Assembly: GCF_019857225.1 (NCBI RefSeq)
Contig: NZ_JAFJSY010000028.1
Span: 62,001 to 126,000, forward strand
Length of the DNA stretch: 64,000 bases
Origin: Streptomyces plumbidurans
GTDB taxonomy: Bacteria; Actinomycetota; Actinomycetes; Streptomycetales; Streptomycetaceae
Reading direction: 5' to 3'
Shown here piece by piece: positions 33,563-42,289 of the stretch. Position 1 is the stretch's first letter. Each line of letters begins with the position of its first letter. Position numbers and translations under genes: made by a program. The notes below the pieces were generated by a model. It did not search any database, had not been told where the DNA came from, and worked only from the letters and a program-made list of their open reading frames with translations.

Positions 33563-34816
33563 GTGAGGGAGTTCGTCCGGTTGCTGCTCGGGCGGCGGGC
33601 GCGGCTGCGGTGGGTCCATCTGATCCTCGGCGGCGCGCTCGCCATGCCGTACGTCTTCGTCGGCGCGACCGCCGTCGGCCCGCTCACCGGCTCGCAGAAC
33701 GTCTTCGGGGACTTCGGGCTGCAACTCCTGTCCTTCGCCGTGGCGTTGCCGCTGGCCGCCGTCACCTCGCTGTTCCCGCTGACCCGTCCGCTGGAGTCGA
33801 GCGCCGTGCGCTGGCTGTGCGGGGTGGACGCGGAGCGGCTCGTCTACGGTCCCGCCCGCGCGCGGAGGGCGAAGGGGCGCACGGCGGCCTGGTTCACGCT
33901 GCACCTCGGGTTCGGCGGGGTGATCGCCGGGATGTCGCTGGCGGTGCCGCCGTTCGCGGGCGTGCTGATCGCGCTGCCGCTGTTCGCGTGGGTGCGCGAC
34001 GACCGGCTCGGACTGCCCGAAGTCCTCGACCACTCCTGGGCGTTGGCGCTCTCGCCGGTAGCGGGCCTGGCCTGTCTCCTGGCGCTCGCGGTGTGCGCGG
34101 CCGGTGCCGGGGCGCTGCTGGCCCACTGGGCGCCCCGGCTGCTCGGGCCCGCCCCGGAGGACCGGCTCGCGGCGGCGGAGGCGCGGGCCGCCGACCTCGC
34201 CGTCCGCAACCGGCTCGCCCGTGAGCTGCACGACTCCGTCGGCCACGCGCTCAGCGCCGTCACCCTGCAGGCGAGCGCGGCACGCCGGGTCCTCGGCAGC
34301 GACCCGGAGTTCGTCCGCGAGGCGCTCGCCGCGATCGAGGACACCACCCGGCGTACGGTCGGCGAACTCGACGCCGTACTGGGCGTGTTGCGCGACGGCG
34401 ACGCCCCCGGCACCGGCCCGGCCCCCACCCTCGCCGACGACCTCGACGGCCTGCTGCGCCGGGTCCGGGCCGGTGGACTGCGGGTCACGGCCACCGTCGC
34501 CGCCGATCCGGCGACGCTGCCGCCCGTCCTGTCCCGCGAGGCCTACCGCATCGTGCAGGAGGGACTGAGCAACTGCCTCAAGCACGCCGACCCCCGAACA
34601 CCGTTGACCCTGCGCATCACCACGGCCGACGACCACCTGACCATCACCATCGACAACCCCCTCGGCACCGCCACCACCCACCGCCCCACCGGCGGCCACG
34701 GCCTACCCGGCCTAGCAGACCGCGCCCGCCTCCTGGGCGGCACAGCAAAAGCGGGCCCGACCCACAACAACACCTGGCGCCTACAGGCCCACCTCCCCCT
34801 GAAGGACCCCACATGA
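33563..34816 (+). CDS. Sensor histidine kinase (NarL-type, HisKA_3)
   Basis: A membrane kinase of 417 aa from the GTG at 33563 (an ATG at 33473 would add a Gly/Ala-rich 30 residues). It has four or more TM segments within residues ~15-190. The phospho-acceptor is His223 in RELHDSVGHALSAV (HisKA_3). The ATPase N-box-like segment EAYRIVQEGLSNCLKHA is near 327-343, and the G-box GGHGLPGLADRARLLGG is near 375-391. The C-terminus THNNTWRLQAHLPLK is copied downstream in decayed form. Partner: the response regulator at 35142. Confidence 0.88.
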   Translation: MREFVRLLLGRRARLRWVHLILGGALAMPYVFVGATAVGPLTGSQNVFGDFGLQLLSFAVALPLAAVTSLFPLTRPLESSAVRWLCGVDAERLVYGPARARRAKGRTAAWFTLHLGFGGVIAGMSLAVPPFAGVLIALPLFAWVRDDRLGLPEVLDHSWALALSPVAGLACLLALAVCAAGAGALLAHWAPRLLGPAPEDRLAAAEARAADLAVRNRLARELHDSVGHALSAVTLQASAARRVLGSDPEFVREALAAIEDTTRRTVGELDAVLGVLRDGDAPGTGPAPTLADDLDGLLRRVRAGGLRVTATVAADPATLPPVLSREAYRIVQEGLSNCLKHADPRTPLTLRITTADDHLTITIDNPLGTATTHRPTGGHGLPGLADRARLLGGTAKAGPTHNNTWRLQAHLPLKDPT

Positions 34817-35163
34817 CCACGGTCACCCGAGTCACCGTCGCCGACGCCCCCCGCACGGCCAGTCCCCCTCCAGACCACCCTCGTCCCCGAACCGGGACCC
34901 CGCCCCAAGGCGACACCCGGCGCCTGCACGCCCGCCCTCCAAAGGAACCCGCAGCCCACACCCCCATCCGCACCACCCTCGCCGACGACGAACGCACGAA
35001 CCGCCCCCCTCCGGGCCACCCTCACCCCCGAACCGCACCCCCCGGGCCACCCCTCACCACCAAACCGCACCCCGCCCACAACAACCCCCGGCGCCTGCCC
35101 CTCCCCCCAAATAAAGAACGCCTCCCCCTGAAGGACCCCGCATGCCCACCCCCATCCGCATAG
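34813..35163 (+). pseudogene. Decayed tandem copies of the kinase-tail/response-regulator-head junction
   Basis: The 325-bp gap between kinase and regulator contains sequence derived from both. An ATG at 34813 (overlapping the kinase stop) opens a 116-codon frame beginning like the regulator N-terminus (VTVADA versus IVLADD). At about 34953-35026 a better copy reads TPIRTTLADDERTNR, against TPIRIVLADDERMVR in the real gene. At 35077-35096 and 35121-35144 the kinase tail is repeated (18/20 and 23/24 bases). The segment is biased to C on this strand and low in complexity. It may be translated, but no functional domain survives. Confidence 0.65.
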
Positions 35164-35798
35164 TCCTGGCCGACGACGAACGCATGGTTCGTACCGCCCT
35201 CCGGGCCATCCTCTCCGCCGAAGCGGATCTGGAGGTGGTCGGGGAGGCGGCCGACGGGGTGGAGGCGGTAGGGGTCGTGCAGAACGTGCGGCCCGATGTT
35301 GTGCTGATGGATGTGCGGATGCCGGAGCTGGACGGGATCCGGGCCACCGAGGAGATCCTCGGCACGGTCGATGCGCCGCCCCGGATCGTCGTCGTGACCA
35401 CCTTCGAGAACGACGCCTACGTGTACGACGCGCTGCGCGTGGGAGCCGCCGGGTTTCTGCTCAAGCGGGCCGACGCCGACTCGCTCGTACAGGCGGTACG
35501 GCTCGTCGCGCGCAGCGACAGCCTGTTGTTCCCGTCGGCGGTGCGGGCGCTCGCCGAGGAGCACGCGCGCGCGTACGCCACGCCTCCGCCCTGGGTGGCA
35601 CGGCTCACCGCCCGGGAGAGCGAGGTGCTGCGGCACATGGCGGACGGGCTGACCAACGCGGAGATCGCGCGCCGCATGGGGGTCGGCCCCGCGACCGTGA
35701 AGTCGCACGTGGCGGCGGTGCTGGCGAAGACCGGCACCCGGGACCGTACGCAGGCGGTGATCGCGGCCTACGAGGCGGGATTCATGAGCACGCGATGA
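35142..35798 (+). CDS. NarL/LuxR-family response regulator
   Basis: A 218-aa protein. The receiver domain is at 1-~125 with acidic D11/D12, phospho-acceptor D57 in VVLMDVRMPE and the switch Thr/Lys in VVTTFE and LLKRADAD. The LuxR-type HTH lies at ~150-212 (LTARESEVLRHMADGLTNAEIARRM, then ATVKSHVAAVLAKTGTRDRTQAV). The ATG at 35142 follows GAAGGA. Its first ~25 codons have decayed upstream copies. It acts with the kinase at 33563. Confidence 0.93.
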   Translation: MPTPIRIVLADDERMVRTALRAILSAEADLEVVGEAADGVEAVGVVQNVRPDVVLMDVRMPELDGIRATEEILGTVDAPPRIVVVTTFENDAYVYDALRVGAAGFLLKRADADSLVQAVRLVARSDSLLFPSAVRALAEEHARAYATPPPWVARLTARESEVLRHMADGLTNAEIARRMGVGPATVKSHVAAVLAKTGTRDRTQAVIAAYEAGFMSTR

Positions 35799-35860
35799 GA
35801 AGATGAGAAATCGCGGCGGACGGGAACGATCCGCCCGGCTTCGCTCGTCCTCCAGGCGGG

Positions 35861-37309
35861 ATGAACAAGACGATAAGGCGGGCCTCCGTCTTCACACTGC
35901 TCCTGGTGATCGCTCTGCTGGTCAGGGCGACCTGGGTGCAGTTCTACGACGCCAAGGCCCTCGCGGACGACAAGAACAACCGGCGCAACGCGATCAGGAC
36001 GTACGCGGAGCCGCTCGGGAACATCATCGTGGGCGGCCGGTCCGTCACCGGCTCGGCGCCCACGAAGCACAGCGACCTGAAGTACAAGCGCACGTACAAG
36101 GACGGCAAGCTGTACGCCGCGGTGACGGGCTACGCCTCGCAGGCCTACGCCCCCACCCAGCTGGAGGGCATCTACCAGCACCTCCTCGACGGCACGGACA
36201 CCAGCCTGGGCACCGTGATGGACACGGTCACCGGAAAGCGCGCCGATCCGGGCAACGTGATCACCACGATCGACCCCGACGTGCAGAAGGCCGCCTACGA
36301 CGCGCTCGGCGACAAGAAGGGCGCCGCCGTCGCGATCGACCCGGCGACCGGCAGGATCCTCGCGGTCGTCTCCACCCCGTCCTACGACCCGTCGTCGCTG
36401 ACCGACGCCAACACCGCGGGCACCGCCTGGAAGAAGCTCAACGCCGACGCGGACAAGCCGCTGACCAACCGCGCCCTGCGCCAGCCGCTCCCGCCGGGCT
36501 CGACGTTCAAGCTGGTCGTCGCGGCCGCCGCGCTGGAGGACGGGCTGTACTCCTCGGTGGACCAGAGGACCAAGAGCCCCGACCCGTACACCCTGCCGGG
36601 CACCACCCGCGACCTGTCCAACGAGAACCCGAGCGCGCCCTGCGAGAACGCCTCCATCCGCACCGGCCTGCAGTACTCCTGCAACAACGTCTTCGCGAAG
36701 ATGGCCGTCGACCTCGGCCAGGACAAGGTGCGGGCGATGGCCGAGAAGTTCGGCTTCAACGACACCACGCAGGATGTGCCGGTGCGGGCGTACACCAGCG
36801 TCTACCCCTCGGACATGGACCGGTCCTCCACGGCCCTGACGGGCATCGGCCAGTACGACGTCACGGCGACCCCGCTGCAGATGGCCATGGTGTCCGCCGC
36901 CATCGCCGACGGCGGCAAGCTGCGCTCGCCGCACATGGTCGCGCAGACCACCGACAGCGGCGGCGACGTGCTGAAGGACTACGACGACGACACGACCACG
37001 AAGCAGATCGTCAGCTCCTCCACCGCCGAGCAGCTGCAGTCGGCGATGCGGACGGTCGTGGAGAAGGGCACGGGCACCAACGCGCGGATCGCGGGCGTGA
37101 CCGTGGGCGGCAAGACCGGCACCGCCCAGCACGGCGAGAACAACAGCAAGACGCCGTACGCCTGGTTCACGTCCTACGGCAAGGCGGGCGGCAAGCAGGT
37201 CGCGGTCGCGGTCGTCGTCGAGCAGTCGGACGCGGCCCGCTCCGAGGTCAGCGGAAACGGACTGGCCGCCCCCGTGGCCAAGGCGGTGATGGAAGCGGCC
37301 CTGCGCTGA
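35861..37309 (+). CDS. Penicillin-binding protein, FtsI/PbpA-type transpeptidase
   Basis: A 482-aa protein with a single N-terminal TM anchor (residues ~8-26). A short dimerisation domain follows, then a transpeptidase domain with STFK (S214, K217) after PPG, SCN (S273-N275) and KTG (K418-G420). It crosslinks peptidoglycan outside the membrane. The size matches the small class B PbpA of Streptomyces. It starts 62 bp after the response regulator and converges on the purine permease. Confidence 0.92.
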   Translation: MNKTIRRASVFTLLLVIALLVRATWVQFYDAKALADDKNNRRNAIRTYAEPLGNIIVGGRSVTGSAPTKHSDLKYKRTYKDGKLYAAVTGYASQAYAPTQLEGIYQHLLDGTDTSLGTVMDTVTGKRADPGNVITTIDPDVQKAAYDALGDKKGAAVAIDPATGRILAVVSTPSYDPSSLTDANTAGTAWKKLNADADKPLTNRALRQPLPPGSTFKLVVAAAALEDGLYSSVDQRTKSPDPYTLPGTTRDLSNENPSAPCENASIRTGLQYSCNNVFAKMAVDLGQDKVRAMAEKFGFNDTTQDVPVRAYTSVYPSDMDRSSTALTGIGQYDVTATPLQMAMVSAAIADGGKLRSPHMVAQTTDSGGDVLKDYDDDTTTKQIVSSSTAEQLQSAMRTVVEKGTGTNARIAGVTVGGKTGTAQHGENNSKTPYAWFTSYGKAGGKQVAVAVVVEQSDAARSEVSGNGLAAPVAKAVMEAALR

Positions 37310-37373
37310 GCGCCCCGAAGGGGCGCGGGCAACTGCGCGACCGGCCACGACGAACCCGCGGCCGGCCGCGCAG
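37310..37373. repeat. Dispersed intergenic repeat, copy A, double hairpin (also terminator)
   Basis: Directly after the penicillin-binding protein stop, GCGCCCC-GAA-GGGGCGC (37310-37326) forms a 7-bp stem. A second pair of 14-nt arms (37333-37346 and 37360-37373) matches at 13 of 14. The core GGGGCGCGGG-AACTGCGCGACC-GCCAC (37320-37348) recurs at 46729-46757 with two changes. It sits between convergent genes and can terminate both. Elements of this look are scattered through Streptomyces genomes. Confidence 0.7.
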
Positions 37374-37381
37374 CGTCTTCC

Positions 37382-38833
37382 TCACTTCACACCGAGAATC
37401 TGCTCCACCGGATCGATCGCGAAGTACACGAGGAACAGCACCGAAACCCCCCACAGCAGCCAGTGCACCTCCCGCGCCTTGCCGAGCACCGTCTTGATGA
37501 CGACGTAGGCGAGGAAGCCGGCGCCGATGCCGTCCGTGATGGAGTAGGTGAAGGGCATCGCGGCGATCGTGAGGAACGCCGGGATGGCGATCTCGTAGCG
37601 GTCCCAGTCGATGTGCTTGACGTGGGTCATCATCAGGAAGCCGACGGCGATCAGGGCGGGCGCCGCCGCCTGCAGCGGGACGATCGTCAGCACCGGGGTG
37701 AGGAAGAGCGCGAGCCCGAAGAGGGCGCCGGTGACCAGGTTGGCGAAGCCGGTGCGCGCGCCCTCGCCGACGCCGGCGGCGGACTCGATGTAGGCGGTGT
37801 TGGAGGAGGCGGAGCCCAGACCGCCGGCCACGGCCGCCGCGCCGTCGATGAACAAAACCCGGCCGATCCCCGGCACCTGGCCCTGCTCGTCGAGCAGCCC
37901 GGCCTCCGCGCTGATGCCGACGATGGTGCCCATGGCGTCGAAGAAGTCCGACAGGATCAGGGTGAACACCAGCAGCACCGCGGTGATGATCCCGGCCTTC
38001 GCGAAGCCGCCGAACAGGCTGAAGTGGCCGACCAGTCCGAAGTCGGGCGTGGAGACGATCTTGTCGGGCACGTGCGGGGTGGTCAGGCCCCAGCTCTTGA
38101 TGTCCGCGACCGCGTCGATGACGATCGCGACGACGGTCATCGTCACGATGCTGATCAGGATCGCGCCCTTCACCTTGCGCGCCAGCAGCGCGATGGTGAG
38201 CAGCACGCCGACGCAGAAGACCAGCACGGGCCAGCCGGTGAGCCGCCCGACGGAGCCGAGCTGCACCGGCACGGTGGTGTCCGCGGCGTCCGGGATACGG
38301 CTGACGAAGCCCGCGTCGACGAAGCCGATGAAGGCGATGAACAGGCCGATGCCGACGCCGATGGCCTGCTTGAGCTGCTGCGGGATAGCGTCCATGATCG
38401 CCTTGCGCAGCCCGGTGACCACCAGGATGCAGATCACGATGCCCTCGATGACGACCAGGCCCATCGCGTCGGGCCAGCTCATGATCGGGGCGAGCTGGAA
38501 GGCGACCACGGCGTTGAGACCGAGGCCCGCCGCGATGGCGAGCGGCAGATTGCCGCCGACGCCCATGATCACCGTCATCACACAGGCCACCAGGGCGGTG
38601 GCGGTGACGAGTTGACCGGTGTCGAGGGTGTGCCCGAACTTGTCCTTCGCGCTGCCGAGGATGATGGGATTCAGGACAAGGATGTAGGCCATCGTGAAGA
38701 ACGTGGCGAAGCCGCCGCGTATCTCCCGGCCGAAGGTGGATCCCCGCTGGGAGATCCTGAAGAACCGGTCGACTCCGTTCGCCGCTGGTGGTGCGGCACT
38801 TGGCCGGTCGGCCGTCTTCTCGGTGTCGGTCAT
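37382..38833 (-). CDS. NCS2-family (AzgA-like) purine permease
   Basis: A 483-aa membrane protein with 12-14 hydrophobic segments. Family landmarks are FFTMAYILVLNP in TM1, AIAAGLGLNAVVAFQ in TM3 and FFDAMGTIVGISAEAGLL near 290-307, with the substrate-contact Glu/Asp region in TM8-10 (SSNTAYIESAAGVGEGARTG). AzgA-type proteins import guanine, hypoxanthine or adenine with protons. It is a single gene converging on the penicillin-binding protein gene. Confidence 0.9.
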   Translation of the reverse strand: MTDTEKTADRPSAAPPAANGVDRFFRISQRGSTFGREIRGGFATFFTMAYILVLNPIILGSAKDKFGHTLDTGQLVTATALVACVMTVIMGVGGNLPLAIAAGLGLNAVVAFQLAPIMSWPDAMGLVVIEGIVICILVVTGLRKAIMDAIPQQLKQAIGVGIGLFIAFIGFVDAGFVSRIPDAADTTVPVQLGSVGRLTGWPVLVFCVGVLLTIALLARKVKGAILISIVTMTVVAIVIDAVADIKSWGLTTPHVPDKIVSTPDFGLVGHFSLFGGFAKAGIITAVLLVFTLILSDFFDAMGTIVGISAEAGLLDEQGQVPGIGRVLFIDGAAAVAGGLGSASSNTAYIESAAGVGEGARTGFANLVTGALFGLALFLTPVLTIVPLQAAAPALIAVGFLMMTHVKHIDWDRYEIAIPAFLTIAAMPFTYSITDGIGAGFLAYVVIKTVLGKAREVHWLLWGVSVLFLVYFAIDPVEQILGVK

Positions 38834-38996
38834 GGCGGGTGCTCCTCGGGGCCGGATGGATCAGTGTGCGGATGCTGGCTGGATTGTTCCCCCGTCGCAA
38901 GGGGTTTCAGGTTTTCCCGGTGTTACGGAATCCGGGCCGGCCGCCAGACCGCGTTCGACGTTCCATCCGTGCAAGGGGAGCTGCGCCCGCGCAACC

Positions 38997-39031
38997 GCCG
39001 AGGGCGGCTCGTGGACCGAGCCCCCCTCGGC
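38997..39031 (-). terminator. Terminator hairpin after the acid phosphatase gene
   Basis: Arms of 15 nt (38997-39011 and 39017-39031) pair at 14 of 15 positions with a 5-nt loop, 23 bp beyond the phosphatase stop. The rest of the 220-bp gap 38834-39053 is expected to hold the purine permease's terminator-free upstream region. No gene or riboswitch was recognised there, including no clear purine aptamer. Confidence 0.7.
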
Positions 39032-39053
39032 CCGCGGGCCGCTTGCGCGGGGT

Positions 39054-39851
39054 TCAGCTGACGAAGTACGTCGGGTTCGGCAGCTTGTACTTCTGGTCGG
39101 CGTAGCCGCCGTCGAGGTCCGAGTACTGGTCGCCGAAGTTGGCGATGATGTCGTACCCGAGGTCCTTCTCGATGTGCTTGCGGGTGCCGGCCTTGTACTG
39201 CACGGTCGTGCAGGTCCAGGTGCCCGGCGTGGCGCAGGCGCTCAGATAGGCCGGCGGGTTGGCCGCGTCCTTGAGGAACATGTGGGCGGCGTCGAGGTTG
39301 ACGTCGGCGCCGACCTTCTTGAGGTTCTCCACGGCGGCCGAGCGCTGTGCCTCGGTGAGGCCCGAGTTGTAGAAGACCGCGACGCCCTTCTTCTCGGCGT
39401 AGCGCACGAGTTCGGGGCTGCCGAAGACCTCGGGCCGGTCGGCGCGGTTCACGTACGCCGCCCACGAGGCCGAGTTGTACGTGTAGTTGTAGCGCTTCTC
39501 GTAGTCGAGGCTGAGCAGCAGCGTGTCGTCGATGTCGAAGACGACCGCGGGCTTCTCGCCGTGGTGGCGGGCCTTGTGGGCCGCCTTGTCGATGTAGCTC
39601 CTGGCCGCGGAGTCGATGCGCGCCAGGTCCTTGGCGTACGGGCTGGTCGGCGACGCCTGGTACACGCCGTCGGCGTCCGCCGTCGTGCCGTAGTAGGTGT
39701 CGATGTCCTTCACCAGGAGCCCGATGTTGTAGGGCTCGTGGGTGGAGTTGGCCGTGGACTGTCCGGCCGTGGCCGCACCGGCGCCGTAGAGAGCACCGCC
39801 GGCGAGAGCACATGCTGCGGCGATCGCCGCGATACGCAGTGGCTTATGCAT
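39054..39851 (-). CDS. Secreted HAD-superfamily acid phosphatase (class B-like)
   Basis: A 265-aa exported protein: Sec signal with Ala-rich core and AATAG region near 26-30, then a HAD phosphatase domain. The nucleophile motif FDIDDTLL has D106 and D108, motif II is VAVFYNSGLTEAQR near 148-161, and motif IV is FGDQYSDLDGG near 238-248. It removes phosphate from organic esters outside the cell. One Cys pair (SACATPGTWTC) could form a disulfide. It is monocistronic. Confidence 0.87.
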   Translation of the reverse strand: MHKPLRIAAIAAACALAGGALYGAGAATAGQSTANSTHEPYNIGLLVKDIDTYYGTTADADGVYQASPTSPYAKDLARIDSAARSYIDKAAHKARHHGEKPAVVFDIDDTLLLSLDYEKRYNYTYNSASWAAYVNRADRPEVFGSPELVRYAEKKGVAVFYNSGLTEAQRSAAVENLKKVGADVNLDAAHMFLKDAANPPAYLSACATPGTWTCTTVQYKAGTRKHIEKDLGYDIIANFGDQYSDLDGGYADQKYKLPNPTYFVS

Positions 39852-39960
39852 GACAGGTTTCTACGCGCGTCACGCGGCTGGGTGCGAGACCCGTTGCCCG
39901 ATCGATATCTCAGTGTCGGGTAAAAAACGGGTCAAGCGCCCCGGACCGGACAGCTCCGTT

Positions 39961-41076
39961 TCAGTTCATCGTCGCGCCGATCGTGGTGCTGCCCGTCGTC
40001 AGGAACGTGGTCGCGGGCAGGGTGCCGCTCGAGCTGCGGGCGTTGTAGGTGCTGCTCGCGTCCGTCGAGATGAAGGCGGGTGTGGAGATCCCCGAGTCCC
40101 AGTTGTTGCCGGCCGAGACGACCGAGGAGCCCTTGGTGACCGAGCCGCTGCCGTTGCTGACGGCGAGGTTCTTGCCGAGCCTGGCGGAGCTGGTGGCGAA
40201 GTAGTACCCCCAGTTGCCGTTGGCGTAGGCCGTGGTGCGGTTGATGACGATGGCACCGGTGTTGGAGTTCTCGGTGAAGCCGTTGCCGGCGTTGCCCCAG
40301 GCGGCCGAGTTGTTGACGACGTGTGCGACGACCTCGCCGTCCCCGCCCAGCTTGTAGCCGTTGCCGTCGCCCGCGAAGGACGAGTCGGACCAGCGGTTGA
40401 CGCCGTTGCCGAAGGACCAGGTGTGCTCGACGGTGACCGGCGTGGAGAAGGACCAGAAGTCGATCCCGTCGTCGGAGTTGTTGTAGAGGCGGGCGCCGGT
40501 GACCAGGTTGCCGCTGCCGGAGCCGAACTTGACGGCGATCCCGTCGGCGTTCTCGCCGTGGTTCGCGGCGTCGTAGTTGCCGTAGGAGTCGATGTTCTTG
40601 ACCGTGTTGTTCACGGTGCCGTCCCCGGTGAGTGTGAAGCCGGAGTCGCCGCCGTTGATGGTCTTGATGTTGTTCCAGTAGGTGCCGGTGCAGGACTGGC
40701 AGACGACCGCGCTGTCCGGGGAGTTCTGGAACGTCATGTTGGAGACGTTCCAGTAGTCGGCGGTCAGCTTGAAGATCCAGTCGCCGTCGGGGAGGTCCGA
40801 GCCGTCGATCTTCACGGTCTCGGAGCCGTACGCGGTGAGCGTGATCGGTGAGGAGGAGGTGCCGTTGGCCGTGGACTGGAGGGTGGCCGTCGGGTAGTAG
40901 GTGCCGCCGCGGACCTGGATGACGGTGCCCGCCGTGGCGTTCTTGATGGCGTTGCTCAGGTCGGTCGTGTTGCTGACGACGACGGTGGCGGCCTGCGCCT
41001 GGGTGGGTAAGGCGGCGAGGCCGGCACCCGCGGTGACGACCGCGAGGGCGGTGAGGGAGGTGCTGATGCGTCGCAT
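39961..41076 (-). CDS. Secreted pectate lyase, polysaccharide lyase family 9
   Basis: A 371-aa secreted right-handed beta-helix protein. A Sec signal (residues 1-~30, ending AQAA) leads into PL9 landmarks: GGTYYPTATLQ, NHGENADGIAVKFGSGSGNLV near 185-205, and YNNSDDGIDFWSF, the Ca2+ and catalytic region. It cleaves polygalacturonate by beta-elimination. It is last of six co-directional pectin genes (46686 down to 39961). The ATG at 41076 was chosen because the signal peptide starts there. No carbohydrate-binding module was seen. Confidence 0.88.
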   Translation of the reverse strand: MRRISTSLTALAVVTAGAGLAALPTQAQAATVVVSNTTDLSNAIKNATAGTVIQVRGGTYYPTATLQSTANGTSSSPITLTAYGSETVKIDGSDLPDGDWIFKLTADYWNVSNMTFQNSPDSAVVCQSCTGTYWNNIKTINGGDSGFTLTGDGTVNNTVKNIDSYGNYDAANHGENADGIAVKFGSGSGNLVTGARLYNNSDDGIDFWSFSTPVTVEHTWSFGNGVNRWSDSSFAGDGNGYKLGGDGEVVAHVVNNSAAWGNAGNGFTENSNTGAIVINRTTAYANGNWGYYFATSSARLGKNLAVSNGSGSVTKGSSVVSAGNNWDSGISTPAFISTDASSTYNARSSSGTLPATTFLTTGSTTIGATMN

Positions 41077-41131
41077 GAGTGTACAAGTCCCTTCTTTGAC
41101 GGGGTGGTTCACGGGTTCTTGATGGGGGTGT

Positions 41132-42289
41132 TCACAGGACGGAGTCGAGCCAGCCGAAGACCTCGTCCTGCATGGGCGCGGTGAAGACATGGCCGAGCCC
41201 CGGCCAGATCTCGGTGCGGAGTTGCTGCGAGGCGTGGCGGGAGTGCCAGACGGCGCGCAGCTTGGCGTAGGCGGCCCGGACACCCTCGGCGGTGAACAGC
41301 GGGTCCTGCTCGCCGTCGAGCAGCAGCATCGGCCGGGGAGCGGCGATGCTCGCCACGTCGGGGATGTCGAGATGGCGGGCGAGTCCGGGGTGGAGCATGT
41401 AGTAGGCGGACTGCCCGCGCAGGGTGTTGTTGCCGGGCACCATCATTTCCTTCAGGCCGGTCATCCAGCACACGGCGGCGGTGGCCGCGACGTGGTCGCT
41501 GAGCGCGGCGGTCTGCCAGGCGCGGTAGGCGCCCATGGAGAAGCCGACGGCCGCGACGCGGTGGGCGTCCACGCGGTCGAGCCCGGCGAGGAAGGCGGCG
41601 GCCCTGGCGTCCTCCCGGGCCATGAGCCCGGCGAGCGAGGAGCCGAGGTTGTAGAAGTTGGCGGCGAGGGCCTGCTGCTGGTCGTAGGTCACGGGCCCGC
41701 GGTCGCCCCAGCCGAGCGCGTCCAGGCAGAGCACCACATAGCCGCGCCGGGCCAGTTCGTCGCCGACGAAGCGGCCGCTGAAGTACTTGTCCGCCCAGGC
41801 CTCGGCGGAGGCGAGCCGGGTGTCGTCGTACCAGGGCCGGACGAGCTTCTCCTTGCCGATGTCGAACTTGGCGCCGTGGTCGTGCAGCAGCAGTACGGCC
41901 GGGAAGGGGCCGTCGCCGTCCGGGGTGAGCAGTGCACCGCGGACGCGTTCGTAGCGGGTGAGGGAGACGGTCACCAACTCCCGTGTGTATGCGTCCCCTT
42001 GGGAGCGGGCGGTGAACTCGGGCGCGTACGGCGTCCCGTCCTGGCGGTCGACCAGCAGGTGCCCCTCGACCACGGCGCGGGCGGCGCGCCGCCAGATCCC
42101 GAAGTCGCGTACGGGTGAAGTGCCCCAGGCCAGCGGGAAGTTCAGATCGTCCTTGAGCGCCTGGTAGAAGTCGGGCAGTGGTCCGTCCACGACCGTCGCA
42201 CTCGCCGGGGCCGCTGCCCCGCCGAGCAGCGCCGCCGCCCCGGCCCCCACGACGAAGGCCCGCCGTCCCACCGGTTCACGGGAGTTCAT
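41132..42289 (-). CDS. Secreted alpha/beta hydrolase (Tat signal), probable pectin-side-group esterase
   Basis: A 385-aa protein. A twin-arginine signal (GRRAFVVGAG near 8-17) precedes an alpha/beta hydrolase fold with nucleophile S251 in GFSMGA, Asp in LLDGEQDPLF near 320 and His in GLGHVF near 365. LLLHDHGAKFDIGKEK supplies the oxyanion region. Members are annotated as dienelactone hydrolase or acetyl-xylan-esterase-like. The pectin operon context suggests removal of acyl groups. The start overlaps the preceding pectinesterase end by 14 bases. Confidence 0.82.
   Translation of the reverse strand: MNSREPVGRRAFVVGAGAAALLGGAAAPASATVVDGPLPDFYQALKDDLNFPLAWGTSPVRDFGIWRRAARAVVEGHLLVDRQDGTPYAPEFTARSQGDAYTRELVTVSLTRYERVRGALLTPDGDGPFPAVLLLHDHGAKFDIGKEKLVRPWYDDTRLASAEAWADKYFSGRFVGDELARRGYVVLCLDALGWGDRGPVTYDQQQALAANFYNLGSSLAGLMAREDARAAAFLAGLDRVDAHRVAAVGFSMGAYRAWQTAALSDHVAATAAVCWMTGLKEMMVPGNNTLRGQSAYYMLHPGLARHLDIPDVASIAAPRPMLLLDGEQDPLFTAEGVRAAYAKLRAVWHSRHASQQLRTEIWPGLGHVFTAPMQDEVFGWLDSVL

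Noticed and set aside
39932..41086. His/Arg-rich 384-codon frame over the PL9 gene
   Set aside because: Shares the strand but not the frame of a signal-peptide-bearing PL9 lyase; composition is that of an out-of-frame shadow.
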